DNA of 64,000 bases, taken from NCBI RefSeq assembly GCF_000495795.1, contig NZ_AWGD01000025.1:1-64000 (forward strand), written 5' to 3'. A model generated the notes under the pieces. That model had not been told where the DNA came from. It ran no database searches and saw nothing but the letters and a program-made list of their open reading frames with translations. Positions within the stretch are counted from its first letter, which is position 1. Every line of letters begins with the position of its first letter. The stretch is from Asticcacaulis sp. AC460. GTDB taxonomy: Bacteria > Pseudomonadota > Alphaproteobacteria > Caulobacterales > Caulobacteraceae. Made by a program: the position numbers and the translations under genes. Below, in pieces: positions 37,166 to 45,028 of the stretch.

Positions 37166-37516
37166 TCAGAAAGTCCGGCGCTGTCCAGGATAGGTGGCGC
37201 CGCCGGCCTGAGCGACTGCGGGCGCGCCCACCACGGCGTCAGCCTGTTTAAGGAACAGATCGCTGTTTTCCAGGCTGACGACGACGCTTGAAAGCTTGTC
37301 GCGGCTGGGCAGGGTGATGTCAAAGTTGAAGCCGACATAGCCTTCGTCGAGGCCGGCATCGGCCAGATCCTGGCGAAACAAACCGATTTCACCGGACCCG
37401 ACGCACAGCCCGCCGACAAAGGCCAGGACCTTCTTGCCGCGCAGGCTTCCGATTTCGCTGTAAATCCATCCCCCGATTTTGTCGGGGTGAACGCTGTCAA
37501 TGGCGCCTCTTATCAT
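37166..37516 (-). CDS. Stand-alone GW/R-x-D domain protein
   Basis: A 116-residue protein that is essentially the N-terminal domain of the gene at 36123: IRGAIDSVHPDKIGGWIYSE, FRQDLADAG and EGYVGFNFDITLPS are shared, as is SLENSDLFLKQ. It then diverges into a short Ala/Gly tail and stops. It may be a functional single-domain protein or a truncated copy after duplication. ATG 37516 is chosen over an in-frame TTG at 37528. The 233-bp gap on its downstream side is the promoter region of 36123. Confidence 0.7.
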   Translation of the reverse strand: MIRGAIDSVHPDKIGGWIYSEIGSLRGKKVLAFVGGLCVGSGEIGLFRQDLADAGLDEGYVGFNFDITLPSRDKLSSVVVSLENSDLFLKQADAVVGAPAVAQAGGATYPGQRRTF

Positions 37517-37688
37517 ATTGGATCTCAAATTTCAGGAGTTGAAAATACGCACTTTGCACAGCAACTATTCAGACCGAAAGCGTAGTCAAATCAACGGCAA
37601 ATTCGCTGCGATGCAAAACTATGGCACACAGGTGTGGCCGTGGTGACGCAGGTTTGGCCTACCTGGGGTTGCCAGGTGAGGGCTGCAA

Positions 37689-37713
37689 CGGCCGCGTTGC
37701 GAAAACGCGGCCG
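37689..37713. terminator. GC-rich stem-loop after a pyruvyl transferase gene
   Basis: CGGCCGCGTT and AACGCGGCCG form a perfect 10-bp stem with a GCGAA loop. It sits 29 bases past the minus-strand stop at 37742. No T run follows on the minus strand, so termination is plausible but not certain. Confidence 0.55.
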
Positions 37714-37741
37714 CTTTAGCATTGTAAAAAATCAATTGGGA

Positions 37742-38896
37742 TCAGATTCCCGCGATCTTCTTCAGGAATGGCTTGGGCGTCAGGCCGTTGTTTTCCAGGA
37801 AGGCGACATAGTTTTGGGCGCGTTCCTGGCGGAAGGTGTCATAGGCTTCGCCGTCGAACTGGATCAGCTTCTTCAGGCTGCTGCGGGTGATCGGTTCCTT
37901 TTCCAGGTCGGCCAGGGTGAGGACGGGCACGCCGGTTTGGCGACACATTTCCTCGGTCCGCGAGTCGATGGCGACGACGCAGCCCATCTTTTCGGCCTGG
38001 ATGGCCAACTGGGTGCCGTGATAGCGGGGCCCGATGGTCAGGTCGTAGCGGGTCAGCGAGTCCATCCACGCCGGCACGTCGTAGAAGGAGCGTGCATAGG
38101 TACGGCACCAGGCCTTGAACTCATCCATCGTGTAGTGCGGTACGGTGTGGACACGGATGCGATCCAGAACGACCGGATCAACGTCGTCGAACAGGGCGCG
38201 CGAGATCTTGATCATGTCGCTCATCGACTGGACGACGTACTGACCGATGGCGGCCGAATCCATCATCAGAGAGATCAGTTGCTGCTCGATCAGGCGGACC
38301 TTACCCCACGACTGGTGGCCGGCGCAGACAGACAGCGAGCGGGGGATCTTGATTTTTTTCCAGCCGGATTCAATCGCCTTGCCCAGTTTGGTATTGGTCG
38401 AGATGAAGTGGGTGGGGCAGCCTCCCACCACAGTGTCTTCGAAGCCGAAACGGGCCAGTTGGCGCGAGGTGAACGGGCCACGGGTATAGATGTTGGAGGT
38501 CGAACCAAAGCGGCGGGCGTCGATCGCCTTGACCCAGTTGACCGTGCCTTCGGTCGGGGTGACGTCGTGCTCCATGCTGTCGGCCTGGGCGCCCAGGCCG
38601 ATCGAGATGATCGGCTTTTCGATCTTGGCAAAGCTTTCGGCCAGTCCGCCCAGATCGGTATGCTTGCCGAACTGGTTCGCGCTGGGGATGACGACGGCAT
38701 CGTAGGTGTTCAGCTTTTCGGCGCTGGCATGCCAGGGCTGATAGACGATCTGGGCGTCGAGCTGGTTGGCAATGGCATAGACGAAGGCCAGGTTACCGTT
38801 ATTGTGGCCGATCCCCGCATAGAGTTTGTCAAATTTCTTATTAGAATAAAGACCGAGGTCCTTGGATTCCCAAAGCAGAGCAATCTTCTTTTTCAT
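37742..38896 (-). CDS. Polysaccharide pyruvyl transferase family protein (paralogue 1)
   Basis: A 384-residue protein of the polysaccharide pyruvyl transferase family, which adds ketal pyruvate to sugar residues from phosphoenolpyruvate (the family also contains glycosyltransferase-like members). It has IGLGAQAD, FGSTSNIYTRGP, the family's RYHG in IGPRYHGTQLAIQA, and a following DSRTEEMCRQTGVP. It is one of three same-length paralogues (40623 and 54120) and is highly similar along its whole length. The frame is open to 38965; ATG 38896 with AGGA upstream matches the paralogues. It follows the 482-residue family member in the same strand after a terminator. Confidence 0.88.
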   Translation of the reverse strand: MKKKIALLWESKDLGLYSNKKFDKLYAGIGHNNGNLAFVYAIANQLDAQIVYQPWHASAEKLNTYDAVVIPSANQFGKHTDLGGLAESFAKIEKPIISIGLGAQADSMEHDVTPTEGTVNWVKAIDARRFGSTSNIYTRGPFTSRQLARFGFEDTVVGGCPTHFISTNTKLGKAIESGWKKIKIPRSLSVCAGHQSWGKVRLIEQQLISLMMDSAAIGQYVVQSMSDMIKISRALFDDVDPVVLDRIRVHTVPHYTMDEFKAWCRTYARSFYDVPAWMDSLTRYDLTIGPRYHGTQLAIQAEKMGCVVAIDSRTEEMCRQTGVPVLTLADLEKEPITRSSLKKLIQFDGEAYDTFRQERAQNYVAFLENNGLTPKPFLKKIAGI

Positions 38897-38949
38897 AAAA
38901 CATCCTGAAAGGTTTCGCCGGGGAAGGGGTAGGGAGGCGCTATTGTCGG

Positions 38950-38989
38950 AAAAAGCCTGCCCCAATCCTTTTCCGGCATGGGGCGAGGC
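38950..38989 (-). terminator. Rho-independent terminator
   Basis: On the minus strand, GCCTCGCCCCA pairs with TGGGGCAGGC (one bulge), followed directly by TTTTT. It starts six bases after the stop of the gene at 38995. Confidence 0.75.
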
Positions 38990-38994
38990 CGGGG

Positions 38995-40443
38995 TTAAAG
39001 CCTATGGGGCACACCATTTTTTGTCAAATAGTTGCGCATGGTGTCGTACTTTTCGGTGAAGCCGCGCATGAACCGGCTCCAGGCATCGCGGGTATAGAAA
39101 TCGCGCCATGAAGCATCCTTCAGGGCACTTTCCGGGATCAGCGGAATGTTGAGGGTTTCCGCGAGCTCGGCACTGCGTTCGTCGTAATCGACCAGCATGC
39201 CAGGGATGCCGTTGGCCAGGGCCGGCAGGATGCCGTGCACTCTGTAGCCGATGGCGAAATCCTGGGTGACGATGAAGTCGTCATACTGCGCCACCGTCGT
39301 GTTGAAGAACATGCGGTTGCGATAGATGTCTTCCATCTGGAAGATGTTGGCTTCCTGGAACCAGTCTTCCTCGAACAGGGTCTCGCGCACCTGAAGCTCG
39401 CGGTCGTGGTCGCGGAAGAAATAGGCCTTTTCCTCGCGCTCGCCATGCAGGGTAACCGTCATATGGCTTTCCTGGTCCAGGCGCAGCATGAAGGCGCGCT
39501 GAAGCGTCAGGTAGGTTTCCAGGTCGCGGCAGTAGTTGCCGCCGGTTTCGCGGCGCAGGCTGAAGGCGATGCGGCGGATATCGGCCTGGTGCTTCAGGTC
39601 CAGGACCAGGTTGCGGTCGCGGCGGCGGAACAGGGACGGGCAGCCGACGACCTCGACATTCTTGATGCCGTTGTGGGCCAGCACCTCGGCAGAATAGATA
39701 CCGCGGACGCCGATCGAGCCGCATTTGTCGGCGATGGCCGCCCACACGCGCTGGCCTTCGGGTGGCAGGTCGATCGGGCGGCGCGTCTCGGCCTGGGCGC
39801 CGACGCCGATGGCGAAGACCGGGATCTGCAGGCGTTCGATCAGTTCGCCGGCGCGGGCCCAGTCCATATATTCGTGGATGAAGTTCGAGCCGCGCAGGAA
39901 GGCGAAGTCGAATTCGGAGTTGTAGCGGTCGACGTCGGCATCCTTGAAGTCGACGATGTTGGCGACCTCGATATCTTCGAAATCGAGCAGCTTCAGAGTC
40001 GAATCGTAAACCATCAGGTCGCCGATGTTCGAATAGGTGTCGATGATCTGGGACACCGGCCAGTCGTGCATTCGGACCTTATCGTGGTCGTAGCGGTGGC
40101 CGGCAGGGATCAGGACCAGCGCGCGCGCCTTGCGTTTGCGGGGCAGGGGGCGCGAGGCGGAATGACCGATCGGCTCACCGGTCTGCGCCATCTCCAGGCG
40201 CAGGCGCGGGCGGTCGAAGCCTTCGCCGACCCGGTAGGGCAGTTGCATCTCGATCGTCAGGACGCCGCCCGCTTCCTGGACGGCGTTGGCATGGGCCAGG
40301 GGGTAGAGCCGCGCCCACGGGAGATCATCGACGAACAGGTCGACCCCGCCTTCCAGCGCGGCGGCGTCGGCGCGCAGGCCGCTCAAAACCACCTTTTCGA
40401 CGGTCAACTGGTCGATCCAGAATTCGGACCCGTTATTTGACAT
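38995..40443 (-). CDS. Polysaccharide pyruvyl transferase family protein with N-terminal domain
   Basis: A 482-residue protein. The first 100 residues are a beta-rich domain (VEKVVLSGLRADAA and LFVDDLPWARLYPL), reminiscent of the small domain of other glycan proteins here. The pyruvyl transferase fold follows (about 120-470), with FAIGVGAQAE, VGCPSLF, and the family's RVHG in GYRVHGILPALANGIPG. It is much more distant from the three 384-residue paralogues than they are from one another. The start at 40443 is preferred; 40497 is an alternative. A terminator follows it. Confidence 0.82.
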   Translation of the reverse strand: MSNNGSEFWIDQLTVEKVVLSGLRADAAALEGGVDLFVDDLPWARLYPLAHANAVQEAGGVLTIEMQLPYRVGEGFDRPRLRLEMAQTGEPIGHSASRPLPRKRKARALVLIPAGHRYDHDKVRMHDWPVSQIIDTYSNIGDLMVYDSTLKLLDFEDIEVANIVDFKDADVDRYNSEFDFAFLRGSNFIHEYMDWARAGELIERLQIPVFAIGVGAQAETRRPIDLPPEGQRVWAAIADKCGSIGVRGIYSAEVLAHNGIKNVEVVGCPSLFRRRDRNLVLDLKHQADIRRIAFSLRRETGGNYCRDLETYLTLQRAFMLRLDQESHMTVTLHGEREEKAYFFRDHDRELQVRETLFEEDWFQEANIFQMEDIYRNRMFFNTTVAQYDDFIVTQDFAIGYRVHGILPALANGIPGMLVDYDERSAELAETLNIPLIPESALKDASWRDFYTRDAWSRFMRGFTEKYDTMRNYLTKNGVPHRL

Positions 40444-40561
40444 AAGGCTCAGGACCCCAGGATTTGGACAAGCGGACGCAGAGGTCGGATATATCACGGG
40501 CGGTAAGATGACAAGTGCGTTCGCGTCTGCACAATCGCGCGGCGATTTCCCCTAGACTCAT

Positions 40562-40622
40562 GCAGGGGGCTTTTATATGGTGCCCGGCAACATTATGGCC
40601 AGGTATGTCTAAGGAGCTGATT
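40562..40622 (+). promoter_or_regulatory. Conserved leader before paralogue 2, with TTG start
   Basis: GGGGGCTTTTATATGGTGCC, then a GCAACAT half and later TAAGGAGCTGATT directly before TTG. The same arrangement precedes the gene at 54120. The block contains an ATGGTGC-CCG-GCAACAT near-palindrome at 40577-40593 and an AAGGAG ribosome-binding site six bases from the start. Confidence 0.6.
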
Positions 40623-41777
40623 TTGAGGAAGAAAATTGCTTTTCTGTGGAAAATTGAAGATCTCGGGCTCTATTCCAATCAGCCATTTGACTTCCTGAAT
40701 ACCGCGATCGGCCACAATAACGGCAACCTGGCCTTTGTCTATGCCATCTCCAACCAGATCGACGCCGACTTCCACTGGACGTCGTGGGCCACCAAGGCCG
40801 AGACGCTGAACCAGTACGACGCCATCGTCATTCCGTGCGCCAACCAGTTCGGCAAGCATACTGATCTGACCGGCGCTGCGGCCATCATCGAAGCCGTCGA
40901 CAAGCCGGTGATCGCCATCGGCCTGGGCGCCCAGGCGGACAATATGGAAGCCGATGTCAGCCCCAAGGAAGGCACGATCGCCTGGGTCCAGGCGCTGACC
41001 AAGAAGCGCTTCGGTTCGACCTCCAACATCTATACACGCGGGCCGTTCACCTCGCAGCAGCTGGCCCGTTTTGGCGTTGACGACACCATCGTCGGCGGCT
41101 GTCCCACGCACTTCATCTCGCACGATGTCAACCTGGGCCAGACGATCCAGGCAGACTGGGATTCGATCCCCGTGCCGCGTTCGCTGTCGGTCTGTGGCGG
41201 TCACCAGTCATGGACGGATATCCGTCCCATCGAGCAACAGCTGATCGCGCTGATGATGGATCCGACGGCGTTCGGTCAATATGTCGTGCAGTCGATGACC
41301 GAGATGATCAAGATCTCGCGCGGCCTGTTCAACGACATGGATCCGAACACGCTGGACAAGATCCGCCAGCACACCGTGCCGCACTATACGATGGACGAAT
41401 TCAAGTCGTGGTGCCGTACCTATGCCCGCTCCTTCTACGACATTCCGGCGTGGATGGATTCGCTGACCCGCTACGACCTGACCATCGGGCCGCGCTATCA
41501 CGGCACCCAGCTGGCCATCCAGGCCGGCAAGATGGGCTGTGTCGTCGCCATCGACTCGCGTACCGAGGAAATGTGCCGTCAGACCGGCGTGCCGGTCCTG
41601 ACCAAGGGCGAACTGGCCGACAAGCATCTGACCCGCAGCAACCTGAAAAAGCTGATCAAGTTCGACGGCGACGCCTATGACGCCGATCGTCGCGAGCGGG
41701 CCCAGAACTACGTCACCTTCCTGCGCAACAACGGTCTGGAACCGGTGGCGCACGTCCGCAAGATCGCCGGCGAATAA
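40623..41777 (+). CDS. Polysaccharide pyruvyl transferase family protein (paralogue 2)
   Basis: A 384-residue paralogue of 37742 and 54120. HNNGNLAF (31-38), IGLGAQAD (99-106) and GPRYHG (289-294) are conserved. TTG at 40623 is the likely start: AAGGAG is six bases upstream, the paralogue at 54120 has the same leader and TTG, and upstream in-frame residues look non-coding. It is divergent from the 482-residue member and heads a plus-strand set with the GT2 and GT4 genes. A GC-rich hairpin after the stop may reduce read-through. Confidence 0.88.
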   Translation: MRKKIAFLWKIEDLGLYSNQPFDFLNTAIGHNNGNLAFVYAISNQIDADFHWTSWATKAETLNQYDAIVIPCANQFGKHTDLTGAAAIIEAVDKPVIAIGLGAQADNMEADVSPKEGTIAWVQALTKKRFGSTSNIYTRGPFTSQQLARFGVDDTIVGGCPTHFISHDVNLGQTIQADWDSIPVPRSLSVCGGHQSWTDIRPIEQQLIALMMDPTAFGQYVVQSMTEMIKISRGLFNDMDPNTLDKIRQHTVPHYTMDEFKSWCRTYARSFYDIPAWMDSLTRYDLTIGPRYHGTQLAIQAGKMGCVVAIDSRTEEMCRQTGVPVLTKGELADKHLTRSNLKKLIKFDGDAYDADRRERAQNYVTFLRNNGLEPVAHVRKIAGE

Positions 41778-41785
41778 GGCTTACG

Positions 41786-41812
41786 GCGCCGCGGATCCCC
41801 GGTCCGCGGCGC
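41786..41812 (+). terminator. GC-rich hairpin after paralogue 2
   Basis: GCGCCGCGGA and TCCGCGGCGC pair perfectly across TCCCCGG. It lies nine bases after the stop, before the GT2 gene. The following AATTCTCCC is not a T run, so it may attenuate rather than stop transcription. Confidence 0.5.
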
Positions 41813-41845
41813 AATTCTCCCTTCGGGCCGGCCGCGAGGTGGCAG

Positions 41846-43600
41846 ATGATTACCGACTTCAATATAGAAAAAATCTACACGGTTTTTGACGAGGAAGCCT
41901 ATGTCTTCGTCACCGGCTGGACCACCGAGGGAGAGGCCTCGCTGGCCAATCTGCGCGTGGGGGACACCGGCGCCGGCCTGAGACTGCAGAATGTCAGCTA
42001 TCACGACCGCCAGGACGTCGTGGACTATCTGCTCGGCTTCGGCCTGGACGACGAAGCGCGCGGCTTTGTGGCGCGCTACAGCATCACCTTCGCCGAAGAT
42101 CTGCGCCTGACCTCGAGCTTCGAGCGTGTCCGGGTCGAGATGGTGGGGTCGTCACGGGCTTTCGAGGCCGAGGTCATCAAGCTGGACCGGAAGACGGTCG
42201 CAGACTTGCCGTTCCATGGTCTGGTGGCGGCGCAGATCGGCACACTGATGCCGGAGAATTCGCTGGAGCGCTTCCTGCTGAAAAGCCTGGCGGGCGAAGA
42301 GCTTCCCAGCGGTGTCAAATCTATCCATCTGGACGCGGTCGGTGTCTTCGATAATGTGGCTCTGATCATCGATGGCTGGTTCCCCGACGTCAGCCAGTAC
42401 AGGTTGTCGCTGTACGATCTCAACGACTTTCGCCTGTATGACCTCAACCTGTATGCCAAACAACGGGTCGACGTCTCCAACCACCTCAAGGGCATGGGCG
42501 TCCAGGTCCGGACCAATACCCACGGCTTCACGGCGTGGGTACCACTGGCCGCGCCACAGGGCGACTATGTCCTGGTCGCCGAAGGGGCGGACGGCGTGTT
42601 CGCCACGCCGCTGGATCTGGCCGGTCGCGGCAATACGGGTTCGGTGGGGCTGGACCTGGCAGGCCACGTGGTGCGCCAGATCTGCGAGGAACGGCCGGGC
42701 GACCTGAGCCTGTTCTTCGACGCGACCAATTCGCCGCAGCGCCAGCGCAAGGACATCGCCGAGGCGATCGGCAACGCCGTCGTCTACGACCTGGTGCCGG
42801 CGACCGACAAAACCGAGGTGTCGATCGTGGTGCCCTTCTACGGCACCGACTTCTTTCTGCTCGACATGGTCGAGATGCAGCAGCGTTCGCCCGACCACTT
42901 CCAGTGGGTGATCGTGTGCGACGACCGTTCGCTGTTCTCTTCGATGAAGAAGTATCTGACCAACCACGCCCGCAAGCTGACCAAGCCGATCAAGCTGGTC
43001 CAGACCACGGGCGATTCCGGGTTTGCCACCGCCAGCAATGTCGGCGCCCATTTCGGTGACGGCAACAAGATCCTGTTCATGAATTCCGACGCCTATATCC
43101 GCGACTACAGCACCCTGGTGCGCGGGGTTGAGGTGCTGCGCGACCATCCGGGCGCCATCGTCGGCTTCACCCTGCTGTTCGAAGACAATACGATCCAGCA
43201 TGTCGGCATCCAGTTCCTGAAAAGCGACATCTATGCCGGCCTGGTCCTGGCCGATCACATCCGCAAAGGCCTGCATTACCGCAATGACGGTATCACGGTG
43301 CGCGACGCGACCGCGGTGACCGGCGCCATGATGCTGCTCGACAAGCAGGACGGCGACGCCGTCGAATATTTCGACTCGTCGTTCATCAACGGCGATTTCG
43401 AGGACGTCGATCTGTGCCTGCAACGGCTCAAGGACGGCCACAGGGTGCTTCTGGTCGACGGCCCGGGCATGTATCACCTGGAGCGCCAGTCGATCGGCTT
43501 GATCGGCGGCGGCGCGCGCGCCTTCTTCACCCTTAAGAACAGCAAGCTGTTTTCCAACCGATGGGAAGACTTCCTGGCCAGCCGCGGAGACCTGCTGTGA
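41846..43600 (+). CDS. GT2 glycosyltransferase with N-terminal beta-rich domain
   Basis: A 584-residue protein. The N-terminal 120 residues match the small GW/R-x-D domain in outline (VTGWTTEGEAS, RQDVVDY, ARGFVARYSITF). A middle region to about 310 is unassigned. The GT2 domain (about 315-560) has VSIVVPFYG, WVIVCDDRS, FMNSDAYI as Asp motif, VTGAMMLLD, and NGDFEDVDLCLQRL. GAGG lies before the ATG. The stop overlaps the next start (GTGA), so it is coupled to the GT4 gene. Confidence 0.86.
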   Translation: MITDFNIEKIYTVFDEEAYVFVTGWTTEGEASLANLRVGDTGAGLRLQNVSYHDRQDVVDYLLGFGLDDEARGFVARYSITFAEDLRLTSSFERVRVEMVGSSRAFEAEVIKLDRKTVADLPFHGLVAAQIGTLMPENSLERFLLKSLAGEELPSGVKSIHLDAVGVFDNVALIIDGWFPDVSQYRLSLYDLNDFRLYDLNLYAKQRVDVSNHLKGMGVQVRTNTHGFTAWVPLAAPQGDYVLVAEGADGVFATPLDLAGRGNTGSVGLDLAGHVVRQICEERPGDLSLFFDATNSPQRQRKDIAEAIGNAVVYDLVPATDKTEVSIVVPFYGTDFFLLDMVEMQQRSPDHFQWVIVCDDRSLFSSMKKYLTNHARKLTKPIKLVQTTGDSGFATASNVGAHFGDGNKILFMNSDAYIRDYSTLVRGVEVLRDHPGAIVGFTLLFEDNTIQHVGIQFLKSDIYAGLVLADHIRKGLHYRNDGITVRDATAVTGAMMLLDKQDGDAVEYFDSSFINGDFEDVDLCLQRLKDGHRVLLVDGPGMYHLERQSIGLIGGGARAFFTLKNSKLFSNRWEDFLASRGDLL

Positions 43601-44838
43601 GACTTATTGTCGTCGCCCACTCCCACCCGGATATCACCAAGGGCGGGGCCGAAAACGCCGCCATCGCGCATTTTCACGCCCTGAAGGCTCAGGGGCATGA
43701 CTGCCTGTTCGTGGCGCTGACACCGCACGGCAATATCGGTCACGACGGCCGTTTCGGCGCCTTTCGCGGCCGTGAGGACGAACTGCTGTGGGTCGGAGCG
43801 GATTTCGACGACTTCCGCCTGACCGCGCGCAACTTTCAGCAGGTCATGAAGGACATGGATGAGATGATCGGGGACTTCAAACCCGACCTGATCCACTTCC
43901 ACCACTATTTCGGTATCGGCCTGGACGTCATCCAGGAGATCAAGGAAAACAAGGGCGTCAAGGTCTTCCTGACCCTGCACGAATATGGTGGCATCTGCCA
44001 CCACTACGGTCAGATGATCAAGACCAGCAAGGAGCTGTGCTATGCGTCGTCGCCATCGGAATGCGCCAAGTGCTTCCCTGGAACGCCGTCGGGCTTCTTT
44101 TTCCTGCGCCGCGAACGTATCCTGAAGGCGCTGAATTCGCTGGACGGGATCATCTCGCCCAGCGCCTTCCTGGCCAAACGCTATGCCGAATTCGGCGTCG
44201 ATGCGCATCGTCTGCATGTGGTCGAGAACCTGGTGTCGGTGCGCTATGGCGCCGACGCGCCGTCGAAGGTTCCGGTCGAAACCTACAGTGAGGACCGGCC
44301 ACTGGTCCTGGGCTATTTCGGCCAGTTCACCCCGTTCAAGGGTGTGGACGTGGTGCTGAAGGCGATGAAGCTGCTGCCGGAGACCACGTTGGAGAAGATC
44401 CGCGTGGTGCTGTACGGCACGGCCCATGGCCAGGCCAACCAGGAATATTTCGCATCGCAGTCCGAGACGATCGAGGATCTGTTCCCGACGGTGACGCTCA
44501 ATGGCGGCTATAAGAGCGAGGATGTGGTCGGGCTGATGCGCGACTGCGACTGGATCGTGATGCCGTCGGTGTGGTGGGAAAACGCGCCGGTGGTGTTGCA
44601 GGAGGCCCGCCTGTCGGGTGTGCCCGCCCTGGTTTCCAATGTCGGCGGCATGGCCGAAAAGGTCGAAAAGGGCGTCCATGGCGAACATTTTGTCGTCGCC
44701 AATCCGGGCAGCCTGGCCTCGCGTTTGAGCGGGATCATCAATGGCGATATCCAGGTAACGGTGCCGGCGTTCGATCTGGACGCCTATAACCGTGGCATCA
44801 TGGATCAGCTTACCGGTATTTACGGCGCGACGGCCTGA
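43597..44838 (+). CDS. GT4 family glycosyltransferase with Cys/His cluster
   Basis: A 413-residue GT-B enzyme and paralogue of 31426. Shared marks are VVAHSHPDITKGGAENAA at the N-terminus, HEYGGICHHYGQMI, LCYASSPSECAKCFPG, FGQFTPFKGVDVV and WWENAPVVLQEARLSG. It lacks the low-complexity tail of its paralogue. The start is GTG at 43597, overlapping the previous stop by four bases; upstream in-frame residues are shadow sequence. It ends 62 bases before the first 102-bp repeat. Confidence 0.9.
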   Translation: MRLIVVAHSHPDITKGGAENAAIAHFHALKAQGHDCLFVALTPHGNIGHDGRFGAFRGREDELLWVGADFDDFRLTARNFQQVMKDMDEMIGDFKPDLIHFHHYFGIGLDVIQEIKENKGVKVFLTLHEYGGICHHYGQMIKTSKELCYASSPSECAKCFPGTPSGFFFLRRERILKALNSLDGIISPSAFLAKRYAEFGVDAHRLHVVENLVSVRYGADAPSKVPVETYSEDRPLVLGYFGQFTPFKGVDVVLKAMKLLPETTLEKIRVVLYGTAHGQANQEYFASQSETIEDLFPTVTLNGGYKSEDVVGLMRDCDWIVMPSVWWENAPVVLQEARLSGVPALVSNVGGMAEKVEKGVHGEHFVVANPGSLASRLSGIINGDIQVTVPAFDLDAYNRGIMDQLTGIYGATA

Positions 44839-44899
44839 CCCGTTTTGGGGTGACGGCCCGCGGTGCGTTTGGTATGGGGGATGTATTACCCGCGTACCC

Positions 44900-45001
44900 A
44901 GAGCGCGTATCGATCCGGAAGAATCGGATCGGCGCTCTGAGTTTTTACTTTTGCGCGCATCTTTATCCGAAAAGTGCGTCACACTTTTCGGGATGCGCTC
45001 T
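44900..45001. repeat. 102-bp palindromic repeat, copy 1
   Basis: It begins AGAGCGCGTATCGATCCGG and ends GGGATGCGCTCT. The left half folds as AGAGCGC/GCGCTCT with inner GATCCG/CGGATC; the right half as GCGCATC/GATGCGC with CCGAAAAGTG/CACTTTTCGG. A direct copy of the same length lies at 51812. Such AGAGCGC-bordered palindromes are common intergenic repeats in alphaproteobacteria. Confidence 0.85.
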
Positions 45002-45028
45002 ATGTTTTGACCCTTTACAGATCGTGAC

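Noticed and set aside
40577-40593. MucR-type or CRP/FNR-type site
   Set aside because: The ATGTTGC/GCAACAT form does not match the AT-rich MucR sites or the TGTGA and TTGAT half-sites of CRP/FNR.
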